From Mallotus nudiflorus (Eukaryota; Streptophyta; Magnoliopsida; Malpighiales; Euphorbiaceae), in contig CANTUR010000279.1 in the NCBI GenBank assembly GCA_947683625.1, positions 2,016,501-2,080,500 on the forward strand: a stretch of 64,000 bases of DNA, in the 5' to 3' direction. Of the stretch, positions 23,830 through 33,010 are shown in pieces. The position numbers were made by a program, and so were the translations under genes. Numbering within the stretch: position 1 is the first letter of the stretch; every line of letters begins with the position of its first letter. The notes under the pieces were generated by a model, which saw nothing but the letters and a program-made list of their open reading frames with translations, had not been told where the DNA came from and did not search any database.

Positions 23830-25099
23830 TGGTAGTTCTTTGCTTCCTCTTTCTCTTAGTTTATATGCTCCTTTGGTTATGTGTGCTAAGATTTGGTATG
23901 GACCTTCCTAGTTTGGACCTCGCTTGTCAGTTCCTAAGTTGCCTTTGCCAATATCTGCCCTTTTGAGTACCCAGTCTCCTAATTTGAATTATCTCGGATG
24001 ATGTCGCTAATGATGATACTGTGTCACCTTTTGTCGATGTGCTTAAGCTATGGCGGCTGCTTGTTCTCTCCTTTTCTCTAGTAGGTCCAAACATATTCAG
24101 GCATCAATATTATTGATGGTGTGATCAAGACTCTAGCTTACTCTGTAACTTGGTGAACCAATTTCTATTGGTATTACTACATTTATGTTATAGGTTAGCC
24201 TAAATTGTGTCTCTTCGGTGGATGATCTAGGTGTGGTTCTATAGGCCTAAATTACATTATTAAGCTTTTTGACCCAATTTCCCTTTTTCTTGTCAAGTCT
24301 TTTCTTTAACCCTTGCATGAGGATTCTATTGGTGTCTTCCATTTTCCTGTTTGTCTGCGGATGGGATATCGAGGTGAAGTAAAGCTTTATTCTGAGGTCT
24401 AAGCAAAAATCTCTAAAATTTTTATTATTAAACTATTTACCATTGTTCGTAATTAAAGTGTGGGGGATGTCAAACTTGCAAATGATCTCCTTCCAGAACA
24501 AGTGTTGTATCCGAGCTTCTATGATGGTTGAGACTACCTCTACTTCTACCCACTTAGTGAAATGGTCGATAGCCATAATCAGGAACCTTTTTTATGAAGT
24601 GGAAGGTGGGAAGGGACCTAGGATGTCCATTCCCCATATGGCGAATGGCCATGGGCTACCAATTTGATGCAGGGGTGGGAAGGCCTGTGGTTAAGTCGAG
24701 CGTAGTGTTGGCACTTGTGACATGCTTGAGTTAACTGTTGGGCATCATTAGACATGGTAGGCCAATAATATCCTTGGAGTAGTGCTTTTTGAGTTAGTGC
24801 ATAATAGGATTCATGCACTCCGTAAATCCCTTTATGGATCTCTCAAAGTATGTAATTCCCTCCTCTAGGGAGACGCACTTAGACCACGGGTGTGAAAGGG
24901 ATTTTCTGTAAAGCTCCCCTTGATGGATAGAATAGTGGGTTGCTTTGGTTTTTAACTTTTGAGCCTGTAGCTTGTCTTCAGGGAGGGATCCATGTTCTAG
25001 GTATTGGATTATTGGGCGCATCCATTCCGAGACTACCTGTATCTCTAAGACTTCGGGATCGTCCATGCTAGGATTGGTCAATGCTTTAGTGAAAGCCAT
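23830..25099 (-). pseudogene. Tat-type integrase (decayed)
   Basis: The minus-strand open stretch 24794-25099 leads into 24618-24818, which carries the zinc-binding end of integrase (GYYWPTM, then CHKCQHYAR). Decayed catalytic-core text follows toward 23830, with HPQTN and AYRTTPRSSTEE-like motifs typical of plant gypsy integrases. The enzyme would insert the cDNA into the genome. The frame is broken several times and residues of the catalytic DDE cannot all be placed in one frame, so it is inactive. Confidence 0.75.
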
Positions 25100-25129
25100 A
25101 TCCTAGAATGCTTGATTGTCTTCAGCTAC

Positions 25130-25586
25130 CAACTTGGCCAGGAGGTCAGCCTTAGAGTTTTCCTCCCTAGGAATCTAGATGATCTCCCACCGGCCCCCTT
25201 CTTGTTCAATATGTTTCAAGAGTTGCTTGACTTTGTCCACATACTTGGCAATGCTAGTGTCCTTGACTTGTAATGTTCTGTTAGCCTAGTTGAAAACCAG
25301 CTGAGAGTCCGAATGTATGATGAGGTGTTCATCTCTAACTTCGATAGCTATTTTCAAGCTTGTGATGAGTGCTTCATACTCGAAGACATTGTTGGTTGCG
25401 TTATATTCGATTCAAACTGCATACCAAATATAAAACCTTGTGTGGTCCCCTAAGAATTATTCGAGTGCTGGATCCCTGAGCAGAAGATGCTCCATCAATA
25501 TAAAGTTTCCATTCCGGTGCTTTGGACAAGGTAAGGTCTTCTGAAACCATTTCTTGTACAAAATATGCTAATGCCTGGGCTTTCAT
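25130..25586 (-). pseudogene. Second RNase H domain of the Tat-type element
   Basis: Open at 25401-25586 with WKLYIDGASSAQGS, the start of the additional RNase H domain that distinguishes Tat elements from other Ty3/gypsy lineages. Decayed continuation lies toward 25130 (stops in the region encoding the helix that follows). It sits between the first RNase H and integrase, as expected. Confidence 0.7.
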
Positions 25587-25589
25587 TTA

Positions 25590-26735
25590 TTGGCGAGGTT
25601 CATAATCAATGTCAAATTTGCCAAGTAACACTGCACATTATACTAGCCTGCCCGAGGTCTCCGATCTTTGTAAGATTTTCCTCAGTAGGAAATGGGATCA
25701 GACGATGATATGATAGGCTTGGAAGTAATGTCGGAGCTTTCGAGATGCATGGACAATGACCATAGCTAGCTTGTCTAACATGGGATACCAAACTTCAGAT
25801 CCTCAGAGCATTTTACTAATGTAATAAACTGGGCTTTGCTAGCTCCCTTCTTCTCTTACAAGTACAGAGACAATGCATTCTTGGTCTACCGAGAGGTCTA
25901 AGTACAATGTTTCATCAGGGACGGGGCGACTGAGTAGGGGTGATGAAGATAATAATCTCTTAATGTCTTCAAATGCCACCTGGCAATCTGCTGACCATTC
26001 AAACTTTTTGGAATTTTTGAGAGCTCAAAATAATGGTAGACACCGTCTGGCCGAGCATGAAATGAAATGCCCTAATATGGTGATTCTGCCGTTTAACTTT
26101 TATACTTTATGGATATTTTTTAATGCTTCCATGTTGAATATGGCTTCCATCTTTTCTGGATTAGCTTCAATGCCCCTGTGGGATATCATGAATCCTAAGA
26201 ATTTTCCTACTTTGACTCCAAAGATGCATTTTTTTGGATTTAACTTGATCCTGGATTTGTTTAATAGCTGGAGAACCTGGTCTATATCCGCTGGGTGCTA
26301 TTCCGGATGCTTGCTCTTGATGATGATGTCGTCTATGTATACTTCTACACTCGTGCCAATCTGGTCTTGGAGGACCTGGTTCATCATTCTTTGATATGTG
26401 GCTTCGACATTCTTAAGTTCGAAGGGCATCACCTTATAGCAATATAAACCTTCATGGGTGAGGAAGGACGTCTTCTCGTAATCCTCTTCCTTCATCAGGA
26501 TCTGGTGATAACCTTGTGCCGCATTAAAGAAACTGTATAATTTGTGACCATCGGTGGAGTCAATGAGCTGGTCGATCGTGGGCAATGGGTAGTTGTCTTT
26601 GGGACATGCTCGATTGAGGTCAATGTAGTCTACACACATCATGTATTTCCCATTTGCTTTTTTGACGAGTACCACGTTGGCTACCCATTCCAGGTGAGTA
26701 ACCTCTTTGATGAACCCGACTACTAATAGCTTCAT
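25590..26735 (-). pseudogene. Tat-type reverse transcriptase and first RNase H
   Basis: The minus-strand open stretch 26298-26735 (145 codons) holds the fingers and palm of a gypsy reverse transcriptase: NVVLVKKANGK, DLNRACPKDNYPLP, CYKVMPF and the catalytic YIDDIIIKS box near its C-terminus. Thumb and first RNase H text continue in broken frames to about 25590 (FEWSADCQ-like, YYISKML). It would copy element RNA into DNA. The reading frame is lost downstream of the YIDD box, so no active enzyme is expected. Confidence 0.85.
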
Positions 26736-27087
26736 TGTTTCTTTAGCAATTTTTCTCTATCTTTTATAGGCAAACATTCTTTTCTTTTTTCTGGGCCACT
26801 GGTTTAGCTCTTGGTTTGATGTTTAAATAGTGACAAGCAACTTACAGATCCACACCAATGATTTCAGAGGCTTGTGAAGCAAAATCTTTCGAGTGTCTGG
26901 CAAGGACCTCCCTTATTCCTTCTCTGATGCTTTGGTTGAGTTCATTGTTGATCTTTATGGTCTTTCTGTCTATGATTTATAAGGTCTTTATGTCTTCTAC
27001 TAGTTGTGGATCAGTGCCTTGCTTCTCAATTTCCCATGCTTCTAAAGGAAAAGCCTCCGCTTAAGACTTCATGGTCATCTGGTAACA

Positions 27088-27543
27088 CTACCTAGCCATA
27101 TATTGATCTCCCTGAATAGTAAGGGTTCCATTCTTAATTGGAACTTTCATTGTTAAGTGTCGGATACTGGTGACTACATCTGCTTCATAGAGTGTCGATC
27201 GTCCTATAATCCCATTATACGCCAGTGGTATATCCACCACATCGAATACTGCTCTGATAATTTTCATTTCTTCATCATCTTGATTTCCAAATTCTAGGCT
27301 TAATTTGACAACACCCATTGGTTGTACGGTTCCTTCATAGAAACTTGTGATGGGGTTCTAGATGGCCTTCAAGTTAGTGACAGAGCCTCCCATTGCCTTG
27401 TACGCATTCCAAGATAATGTGTTGATAGCGCTTCCATTGTCCACCAATAACCTTTTTACTAAATACTTGTCTATGCATGTAGCTATTACCAGAGCATCAT
27501 AATGGGGGTGGCAAACATGCGAATCATCTTCCGAATTGAACAT
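27088..27543 (-). pseudogene. Tat-type aspartic protease region
   Basis: Two neighbouring minus-strand open stretches (27358-27543 and 27088-27318). The first holds LLVDNGSAINTL, where retroviral-type proteases have the catalytic D-S/T-G; the second has PLAYNGIIGRSTLY, the usual second conserved block. It would cleave the polyprotein. Split by a stop or frameshift near 27320-27357. Confidence 0.75.
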
Positions 27544-27577
27544 AATATTGCTTTTCTTGGATACTGGTTTTTCTCCT

Positions 27578-28790
27578 CTACTCTATTTTAATTTCTTCCT
27601 CCCGTCGCATCCTTCTATCCTCATCCATTTTTATTATCCTGACTGCCATCGCCATTACCTCTACAAAGGTACTCGATTCTTTGGTCATTATTTTGTCTTT
27701 AAGTTTGCTGAGTCTAATGCTGTTTTTCAAAGTTTCTATGGCAACTTCATCTACAAGATGCTCAATTTGCATGGCAGTTTTATTAAAATGATCAAGATAA
27801 CTTTACAAAGACTCATTAAATTCTTGTCAGCACATTCGAAGATTGTTGATGTTTTTAGCTGGGGGAATATTAATGATAAAACTGGTACAAAATTATTCTG
27901 CTAGATCCTTGAAAGAAGTGATGGAATTATCCAGGAGTTGATAAAACCACTTTTGAGCATTCTTTGTAAGTGTGCTTGGAAAAACTCTACACATGATTCT
28001 ATCATTTACATTCTAGAGAAACATCTTTGTTCAGAATGTTGATATGTGGCTGATTGGATCTCCCATCCTTTCATACTGATCAAGCGGCAGGATTCTAAAC
28101 TTAGTAGGGATCTCTGTCTGAATTATTCTTCTGATAAATGGAGTTCTACTGTCCATAATGCATTCTTCTTCCTTTCTTGATTTTGTCTAGGCTTTGTATA
28201 TTGCCTCTTCAACCTTTTGAGCTATCTTTAAATCATTAAGGGTCAAAATTATTGAACTACACTCCCCTTCCGGTGCTTTACCCTTTCCTATGCTCGTCCC
28301 CAAGGCCTACCGAGGTGTTGTGTTATTATCATTTTGAGCCAGTTCAGAATGCCCACTTTGCATTATATTATTTAGCTGTTATTGCATTAAAGCTATCCGC
28401 CCCTAGATATTTTTTATCATGACTTCCTTGCTAGTTTGGTCAAGGTTGAGTGTTTGGTTTATGGTGTTTAAATTTGGTGTAGTTATTACTGGTGTGTTTG
28501 TTAAACTTGGAAAAGGTATAAAAGGTATTGAATGAGGGTGTTGTAGAGGAGCATAATATGGGAGGTCTACACCCAAGCCTGGGTATCTCGAGGTGTTGTT
28601 AAGGAGTTAATGTGTGTGTTCAGATGAAGCTCTAGTATGCAAAAATATGGTTGGAAGCACTATTGCTGAGAGAAGGTCTGAGAGGTCAATAGAAGGGATA
28701 GGTGCGGAAGGGTTGGTGCTAGTTTTGAGAATTAAGGTCGGTGGTGGGTTAGAAGTCATGGTGAGGATGTTTTTAGCTTAGCAGGTAAAT
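27578..28790 (-). pseudogene. Tat-type gag (decayed)
   Basis: The open stretch 27578-27772 reads as the C-terminal part of a gag capsid domain (acidic/basic helix text after QIEHLVDEVAIETLKNS). Upstream in broken frames, capsid-like text continues (for example SFKDLAE near 27890), and the region ends just before the primer-binding sequence at about 28810-28829. The start codon cannot be fixed because of stops. Confidence 0.6.
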
Positions 28791-28804
28791 GAATGGCTTT
28801 TCCT

Positions 28805-28829
28805 AAGAGTTCCCACAGACGGCACCATT
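28805..28829 (-). other. Probable primer-binding region of the Tat-type element
   Basis: Minus-strand GGTGCCGTCTGTGGGAAC abuts the inner end of the 5' LTR. Tat-lineage elements typically carry a GGCGCCGTCTGTGGGAA-like sequence here. The tRNA is not assigned. Confidence 0.6.
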
Positions 28830-29225
28830 TGATAATTGGTTTCTAGAACTCTTGAGCTTGGTGTCCTATAATCCACGAACAGAAGGCAAGGTAAAAGGTA
28901 AGGAGAGTCCCCACAAACACTCTGATGCCTAAGTTAGAGAATAAAAGTAGGGGAATATGGAATAACTAGAATATAAGAGAATGAGATGCCCCTCTGTGGG
29001 GGATATGGGATCCTATTTATAATAATACTTTAACTTGAGAGCAATCGGATTCCTTGTGAGATAAGAGTCCTAATCTTGGTAGGAGAGTGTTCCCTCTTTG
29101 CTTAGGATTCCTTTTTGGGGTACAGTCCTTTTCTTGGATGGATTCTGTTGCCTTTATAATCCGAGTGTCCCTATTTAGGAAATAAAGGCCCTTTGGTTAG
29201 GCAGGAATATATATAGGCGGTATCA
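28830..29225 (-). repeat. 5' LTR of the Tat-type element
   Basis: 396 bp. On the minus strand it starts TGATACCGCCTATATATA and is the partner of 20393-20767. The TATA run a few bases in may serve as promoter, though it is unusually close to the LTR start. Confidence 0.9.
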
Positions 29226-29230
29226 AAAAT

Positions 29231-31756
29231 GAAGGTAAATTTGTAGTGTACATCATTTTATAACCAAAACTTTCAAAATTACAATGATTTATTTTTTCAC
29301 ATTTACATTACACATGTTTTATATATAACTTTTTTTTCCTTCTTTCATTTTTATGGTAGTTCAAAACAACAACTCATCCTCTTTTTTTTTTTTGTCTCCC
29401 AAAACATAACAATCATTTTTTTGTTATTTTCTTACCCGATCTCTATCATATAACAAACCATCTCAGCAAATAGATTCAAATAACAGTAAAGTTGCTCGTC
29501 GATTCTTTTATATGTTCATTTATATATATTTATATTTAAGTATATATTTGATATAAACTTGTTTTATTTTGGGTTAAGCAAGATAAATTTATATTTAGAA
29601 GGTTACAAATCATCAAGAATTGTAATGGGTAAGTATCAAATTTTCTTTTTTTTTTTTTGTTCTTTGATACTTGGGTGATTTTTGGATTTTTTTTTTCTTT
29701 GAATTTGTGTTTCTTGTTGAAAGTTCCTTAGAGGAGAGGAAAATAGTGCTAATTAGAGTTTGAAAGGGAATTAAAAGAAATCATGAAACAAAAGGAAAAT
29801 TAAGAATGAGAGATAAGGAGATTAAGACATAAGAGAATTTAAGGAATGCAGATTCTTAATAATGCTATGTCTCAACCTATCTTATCCACAAGTTATGATT
29901 TTCAAACCCATCACTTCAATCTATTCCTTTGATGAAGCACAAAAGAGTTTTAGCACTCAACTCAAACATTTACACAAATTTAGTTTTGCTTAGATAAATT
30001 CAAACTAATTCTCAAATTCTCAAGTGTTTTAATATTCACACTTAAACTAATTCCTCTAGAGTTAAACCTCACTTTCCTTTCTTTATCCCAAAAAAGAGTA
30101 TAATAAGAATTTAATTAAGTTTGTAAGTAATAAATTCTAATTGCAACCCAACACTCTAATGTGTTTAAGAGTACAATAAGAATTTTCAATAAATAATTGA
30201 GATTAATTAAGTTTGTAAGTAATAAATTCTTTCAGCAACCTATTTAGCTTCTTAAATGAAGTTTCAACAATAATATTTGTACTTTGAGACAGAGATATAA
30301 CTATTGGAGTGCATCTTGGTCATAATTAATTTTCTCCTTATTCATTTATTACAATTTCAACCTTTTGTTGAAAACAAGTTGCTCACAATTATGAGGGGCA
30401 TAATCACTATCATGAGGATCAAAAGACTTGTCATTGCATTTAAGTTTTGGTTTTTGGAGAAGTGCCATACTATTGGTGACTGATTGTCATGATCATGACT
30501 AGCATGCTCACGATTGTGATTTTCTTTATCATGATCATATTTTTTATCATGAGGATCTTTATGTTCTTGGCTTTTTTTAATGCTTCTTAGTCATAATCCA
30601 TCCTTTCCTCCTTATGGTCATGATTTGGGCTATGAGAATCTTTGATACTTTGGTTTAGAGAGGCTTCTGATCTTCACAACCTATTATGGTTTTCATAATC
30701 GTGAGGGACTATGTGTCTTTGATCAATTTAGGCTCCTTCTCTTCACAATTATAATTCTTATGGTCTTGATCATGAGCTTGACCATCACGTCTTGATAGGG
30801 GCCATAAGGGTTTTTGAACTTTAATAAAATTAAAGGAATTGGAATGGTCTTGCTTTATTGGGTGCTCACGATCATGAAGGACACTCTTGAGCACCCTTAC
30901 ATGCTTGAATTTACTTTAGTTCCACTTCCTAATTATTTCAATGTTATACCTAACTAAAATCACACTTGAATATACATATGTTAGTGCATCAAAATTGTTT
31001 TGTTAAGGCTAAAACAATGATGATTATTCATTAAGCATGCAAATGATCAATAATTTACCCCTTTTTAACTTTGACAAATTGATTTTGAGTGAATAAAAAA
31101 GATTTCAGTGTATGTGGTGAAATTTAATTTGTCATTACTCCCCCTTAATGTGTGCAATGAGTGAAAACAAGTGGTTTTTCCCCCTACTTTATAAGATAAA
31201 TACGAAGCGTGATCCAAGACCAATTTTACCACTTCATTTTTATTTTATTATCATTATAGAGTTAAATTTCAAAACCAAAATATTGTTAAAAAGAATTCAT
31301 TATAGAGATAATTACAATTAATTTTTCAAGATCCTGCTTCTTAGAATAAAAGAATGACTTCTAGATGAGTCTGTTCAATCCTGGAATCCTTTAGGATAGT
31401 GCTTTCCTAGCATAGTTAAGACAACTTTTTGTTCTTATTTCCTATTTTCCTAACAACATCTACATCATACAATTCATATAACATGGCTAATGCGCACCTT
31501 GACACATGTAATTTCGCACACGTGTTAGCCATGCGTGTGCACAAAGTCTTGAACAGGTCATGTGTTGCTGTTGCATTCCTAAACAGGGTTGACGCGTTCC
31601 CTAACATGTGAACGCTTGTGTGAGATATGCGCGTGTGCATATAAGCCACATGCACACGTGACCGCATAACTAGCGTATTCTTGAACACAGTCGTGTACTC
31701 GTGTGCATGTGTGGGACCCACCAAGGATAAGTTTTTAGGTTTTGAACCAAGCGAGA
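29231..31756. other. Unassigned intergenic DNA
   Basis: No gene is supported. Contents worth noting: an imperfect direct duplication of about 70 bp at 30096-30160 and 30169-30236 ('ttaagtttgtaagtaataa'); a stretch rich in the palindrome TCATGATCATGA at 30380-30900; a GC-richer CACACGTGT-rich block at 31480-31720. The minus strand between 30709 and 30894 has a short His/Asp/Lys-rich open stretch which I do not call as a gene. Confidence 0.5.
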
Positions 31757-32241
31757 GGTTATCAAACTTTACACTAAATTTCATTTTGGTTTCATAACTT
31801 TAATTTGTATATTTTTAGTAACAAAATATTAATTGTAATTACACAGAAACGTCACAAAAAATAATGTTGGCTAATTTAGATGATGTGACATACTGAAGTT
31901 ATCACATTATAGTTTAACTCAATAAAAATTATCATGTCACACCACATCACCCTTCTTTATAAGACTATTGAGCATAATTTATAAGGTTAAGTGTTAAAAA
32001 AGAAAAGTAAAGTAAAAATAAAATCAACAGTCTTATAAAGAAGGTGGAATGATAATATGACATGACAATTTTTGTTCAGTTAGATTATGATACGATAACT
32101 TTAATGTGCCATTTTATCAAACTTAGCTGAAATTTTATTATGTGACTTCTCTGTGTAATTAAAATTAATGTTTTGTAACAAAAAAATATATAAATTAAAG
32201 TTATGAAATCAAAATGAAATTTAGCTTAAAGTTTGGTAACC
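31757..32241. mobile_element. Foldback MITE with about 210-bp terminal inverted repeats
   Basis: The left arm (31757 to about 31966, starting GGTTATCAAACTTTA) pairs with the right arm (about 32029-32241, ending AAGTTTGGTAACC). Blocks such as 'ttcattttggtttcataac' and 'cttctttataagac' recur in inverted orientation in the right arm with few differences. The spacer is about 60 bp. Total 485 bp, no coding capacity. Long-arm foldback elements of this size are usually Mutator-related non-autonomous transposons, but I could not find a clean TSD. Confidence 0.75.
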
Positions 32242-32387
32242 ATTTTATAATTAACACACTTTGAACCAATCAATTTTCAAGATATTGGTTTGAACATTTC
32301 AAATTTCAGTTAACACACTTTAGAAGAGTTAAAAAAAACAAGCATTTTTGTTATTTTTCATAAAATATGATGATAAATAATTTAGCA

Positions 32388-32412
32388 GTTATATATATAT
32401 ATATATATATAA
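32388..32412. repeat. (TA)n microsatellite
   Basis: About twelve TA units upstream of the small host gene. Confidence 0.85.
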
Positions 32413-32512
32413 CATCAATTTTATAGAAAATTTATTATATATATGGGGCCAAAAGCTTACATATTTAATTATTTATTAGAATGAACAGAAATACATATAC
32501 ATCAAATCTTAT

Positions 32513-32599
32513 TTACGACGTGACGTACGTACTTAATTTTGTGCCCACATTCGCAGCCGACCAAATGTGAGGTACACTCAGCTTTTTTTGCTCTATAAA
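32513..32599 (+). promoter_or_regulatory. Putative promoter of the 32693 gene: ACGT cluster and TATA box
   Basis: A cluster of ACGT cores (acgacgtgacgtacgtac, 32516-32533, with TGACGT inside) is the type of site bound by plant bZIP factors. A TATA box (CTATAAATTC) is at about 32591-32600, roughly 95 bases before the chosen ATG, leaving room for a 60-70-base leader. The spacing supports the downstream ORF as a genuine transcription unit. Confidence 0.5.
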
Positions 32600-32692
32600 T
32601 TCAGTTCAAGTGTAGCAAAAGCTACCACATCATTTTCGTTTTCTCCTTCTTGTTCCACTGAAGAAATCCATTTTTCTTTTATTTATTTTGAC

Positions 32693-32923
32693 ATGGCCAA
32701 GTTGAGAGCTCCAATTAGGTTCACTACAGAGGTAGCTCCACAGCTATACATCTCTGTTACAAAGCGGCCTCCATTGACAGTGATGCTGGATACAATTGCT
32801 GAAGAAGAAAGAGAATCTGCTGTCACTGAAATAACAACCCTCCTATCATCATCATCATCATCCCCATCTTCTCCAATTTCTCGCTTATCTTCTTTACATC
32901 TCTCAACCCACATGGAGTGTTGA
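32693..32923 (+). CDS. Small host protein of unknown function (76 aa)
   Basis: I chose the ATG at 32693 over an in-frame ATG at 32567 because the upstream one precedes the TATA box (about 32591), while 32693 lies about 95 bases after it. The product is 76 residues: a basic, hydrophobic N-terminus (MAKLRAPIRF), a central segment with SVTKRPPL and DTIAEEERES, a run of serines interrupted by prolines, and a Ser/Leu-rich tail ending HMEC. No signal peptide, membrane helix or catalytic motif is obvious. Intronless, with composition richer in C and G than its AT-rich surroundings. I do not recognise the family. The case for a gene is the promoter arrangement and clean frame; a chance ORF is the alternative. 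Confidence 0.5.
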   Translation: MAKLRAPIRFTTEVAPQLYISVTKRPPLTVMLDTIAEEERESAVTEITTLLSSSSSSPSSPISRLSSLHLSTHMEC

Positions 32924-32956
32924 TTACTTAATTAATGCCCATGTTAAAAGCTTTCC

Positions 32957-32957
<1 letters not shown>

Positions 32958-33009
<52 letters not shown>

Positions 33010-33010
33010 G
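32958..33010. repeat. (TTA)n microsatellite
   Basis: About 17 TTA units about 35 bp after the stop codon of the small ORF, possibly inside its 3' untranslated region. Confidence 0.95.

Larger units (their letters stand above)
20393..29225 (-). mobile_element. Complete but decayed Tat-type Ty3/gypsy retrotransposon, TSD AAAAT
   Basis: An 8833-bp element is bounded by near-identical LTRs (20393-20767 and 28830-29225) and by AAAAT at 20388-20392 and 29226-29230. Domain order on the minus strand is gag, protease, reverse transcriptase, RNase H, second RNase H, integrase, then a long 3' region with an antisense ORF. This order, the second RNase H and the antisense ORF identify the Tat lineage (Retand/Grande/Ogre relatives). 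The sequence after the 5' LTR, GGTGCCGTCTGTGGGAAC, is typical of the primer-binding region of this lineage. Stops and frameshifts break every domain. The LTRs differ by scattered changes and small indels, so the insertion is not recent. Confidence 0.9.

Noticed and set aside
25873..26394. 173-codon plus-strand ORF inside the Tat element
   Set aside because: It is the antisense shadow of reverse transcriptase and RNase H; the recognisable protein is on the minus strand.
30709..30894. 61-codon His/Asp-rich minus-strand ORF
   Set aside because: It lies in a palindrome-rich repeat, its neighbouring frame is full of stops, and it has no family motif.
31416..31784. 122-codon minus-strand ORF over the CACACGTGT block
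   Set aside because: The His/Ala/Thr-rich text follows from the alternating repeat; the frame runs into the MITE and has no promoter or homology cue.
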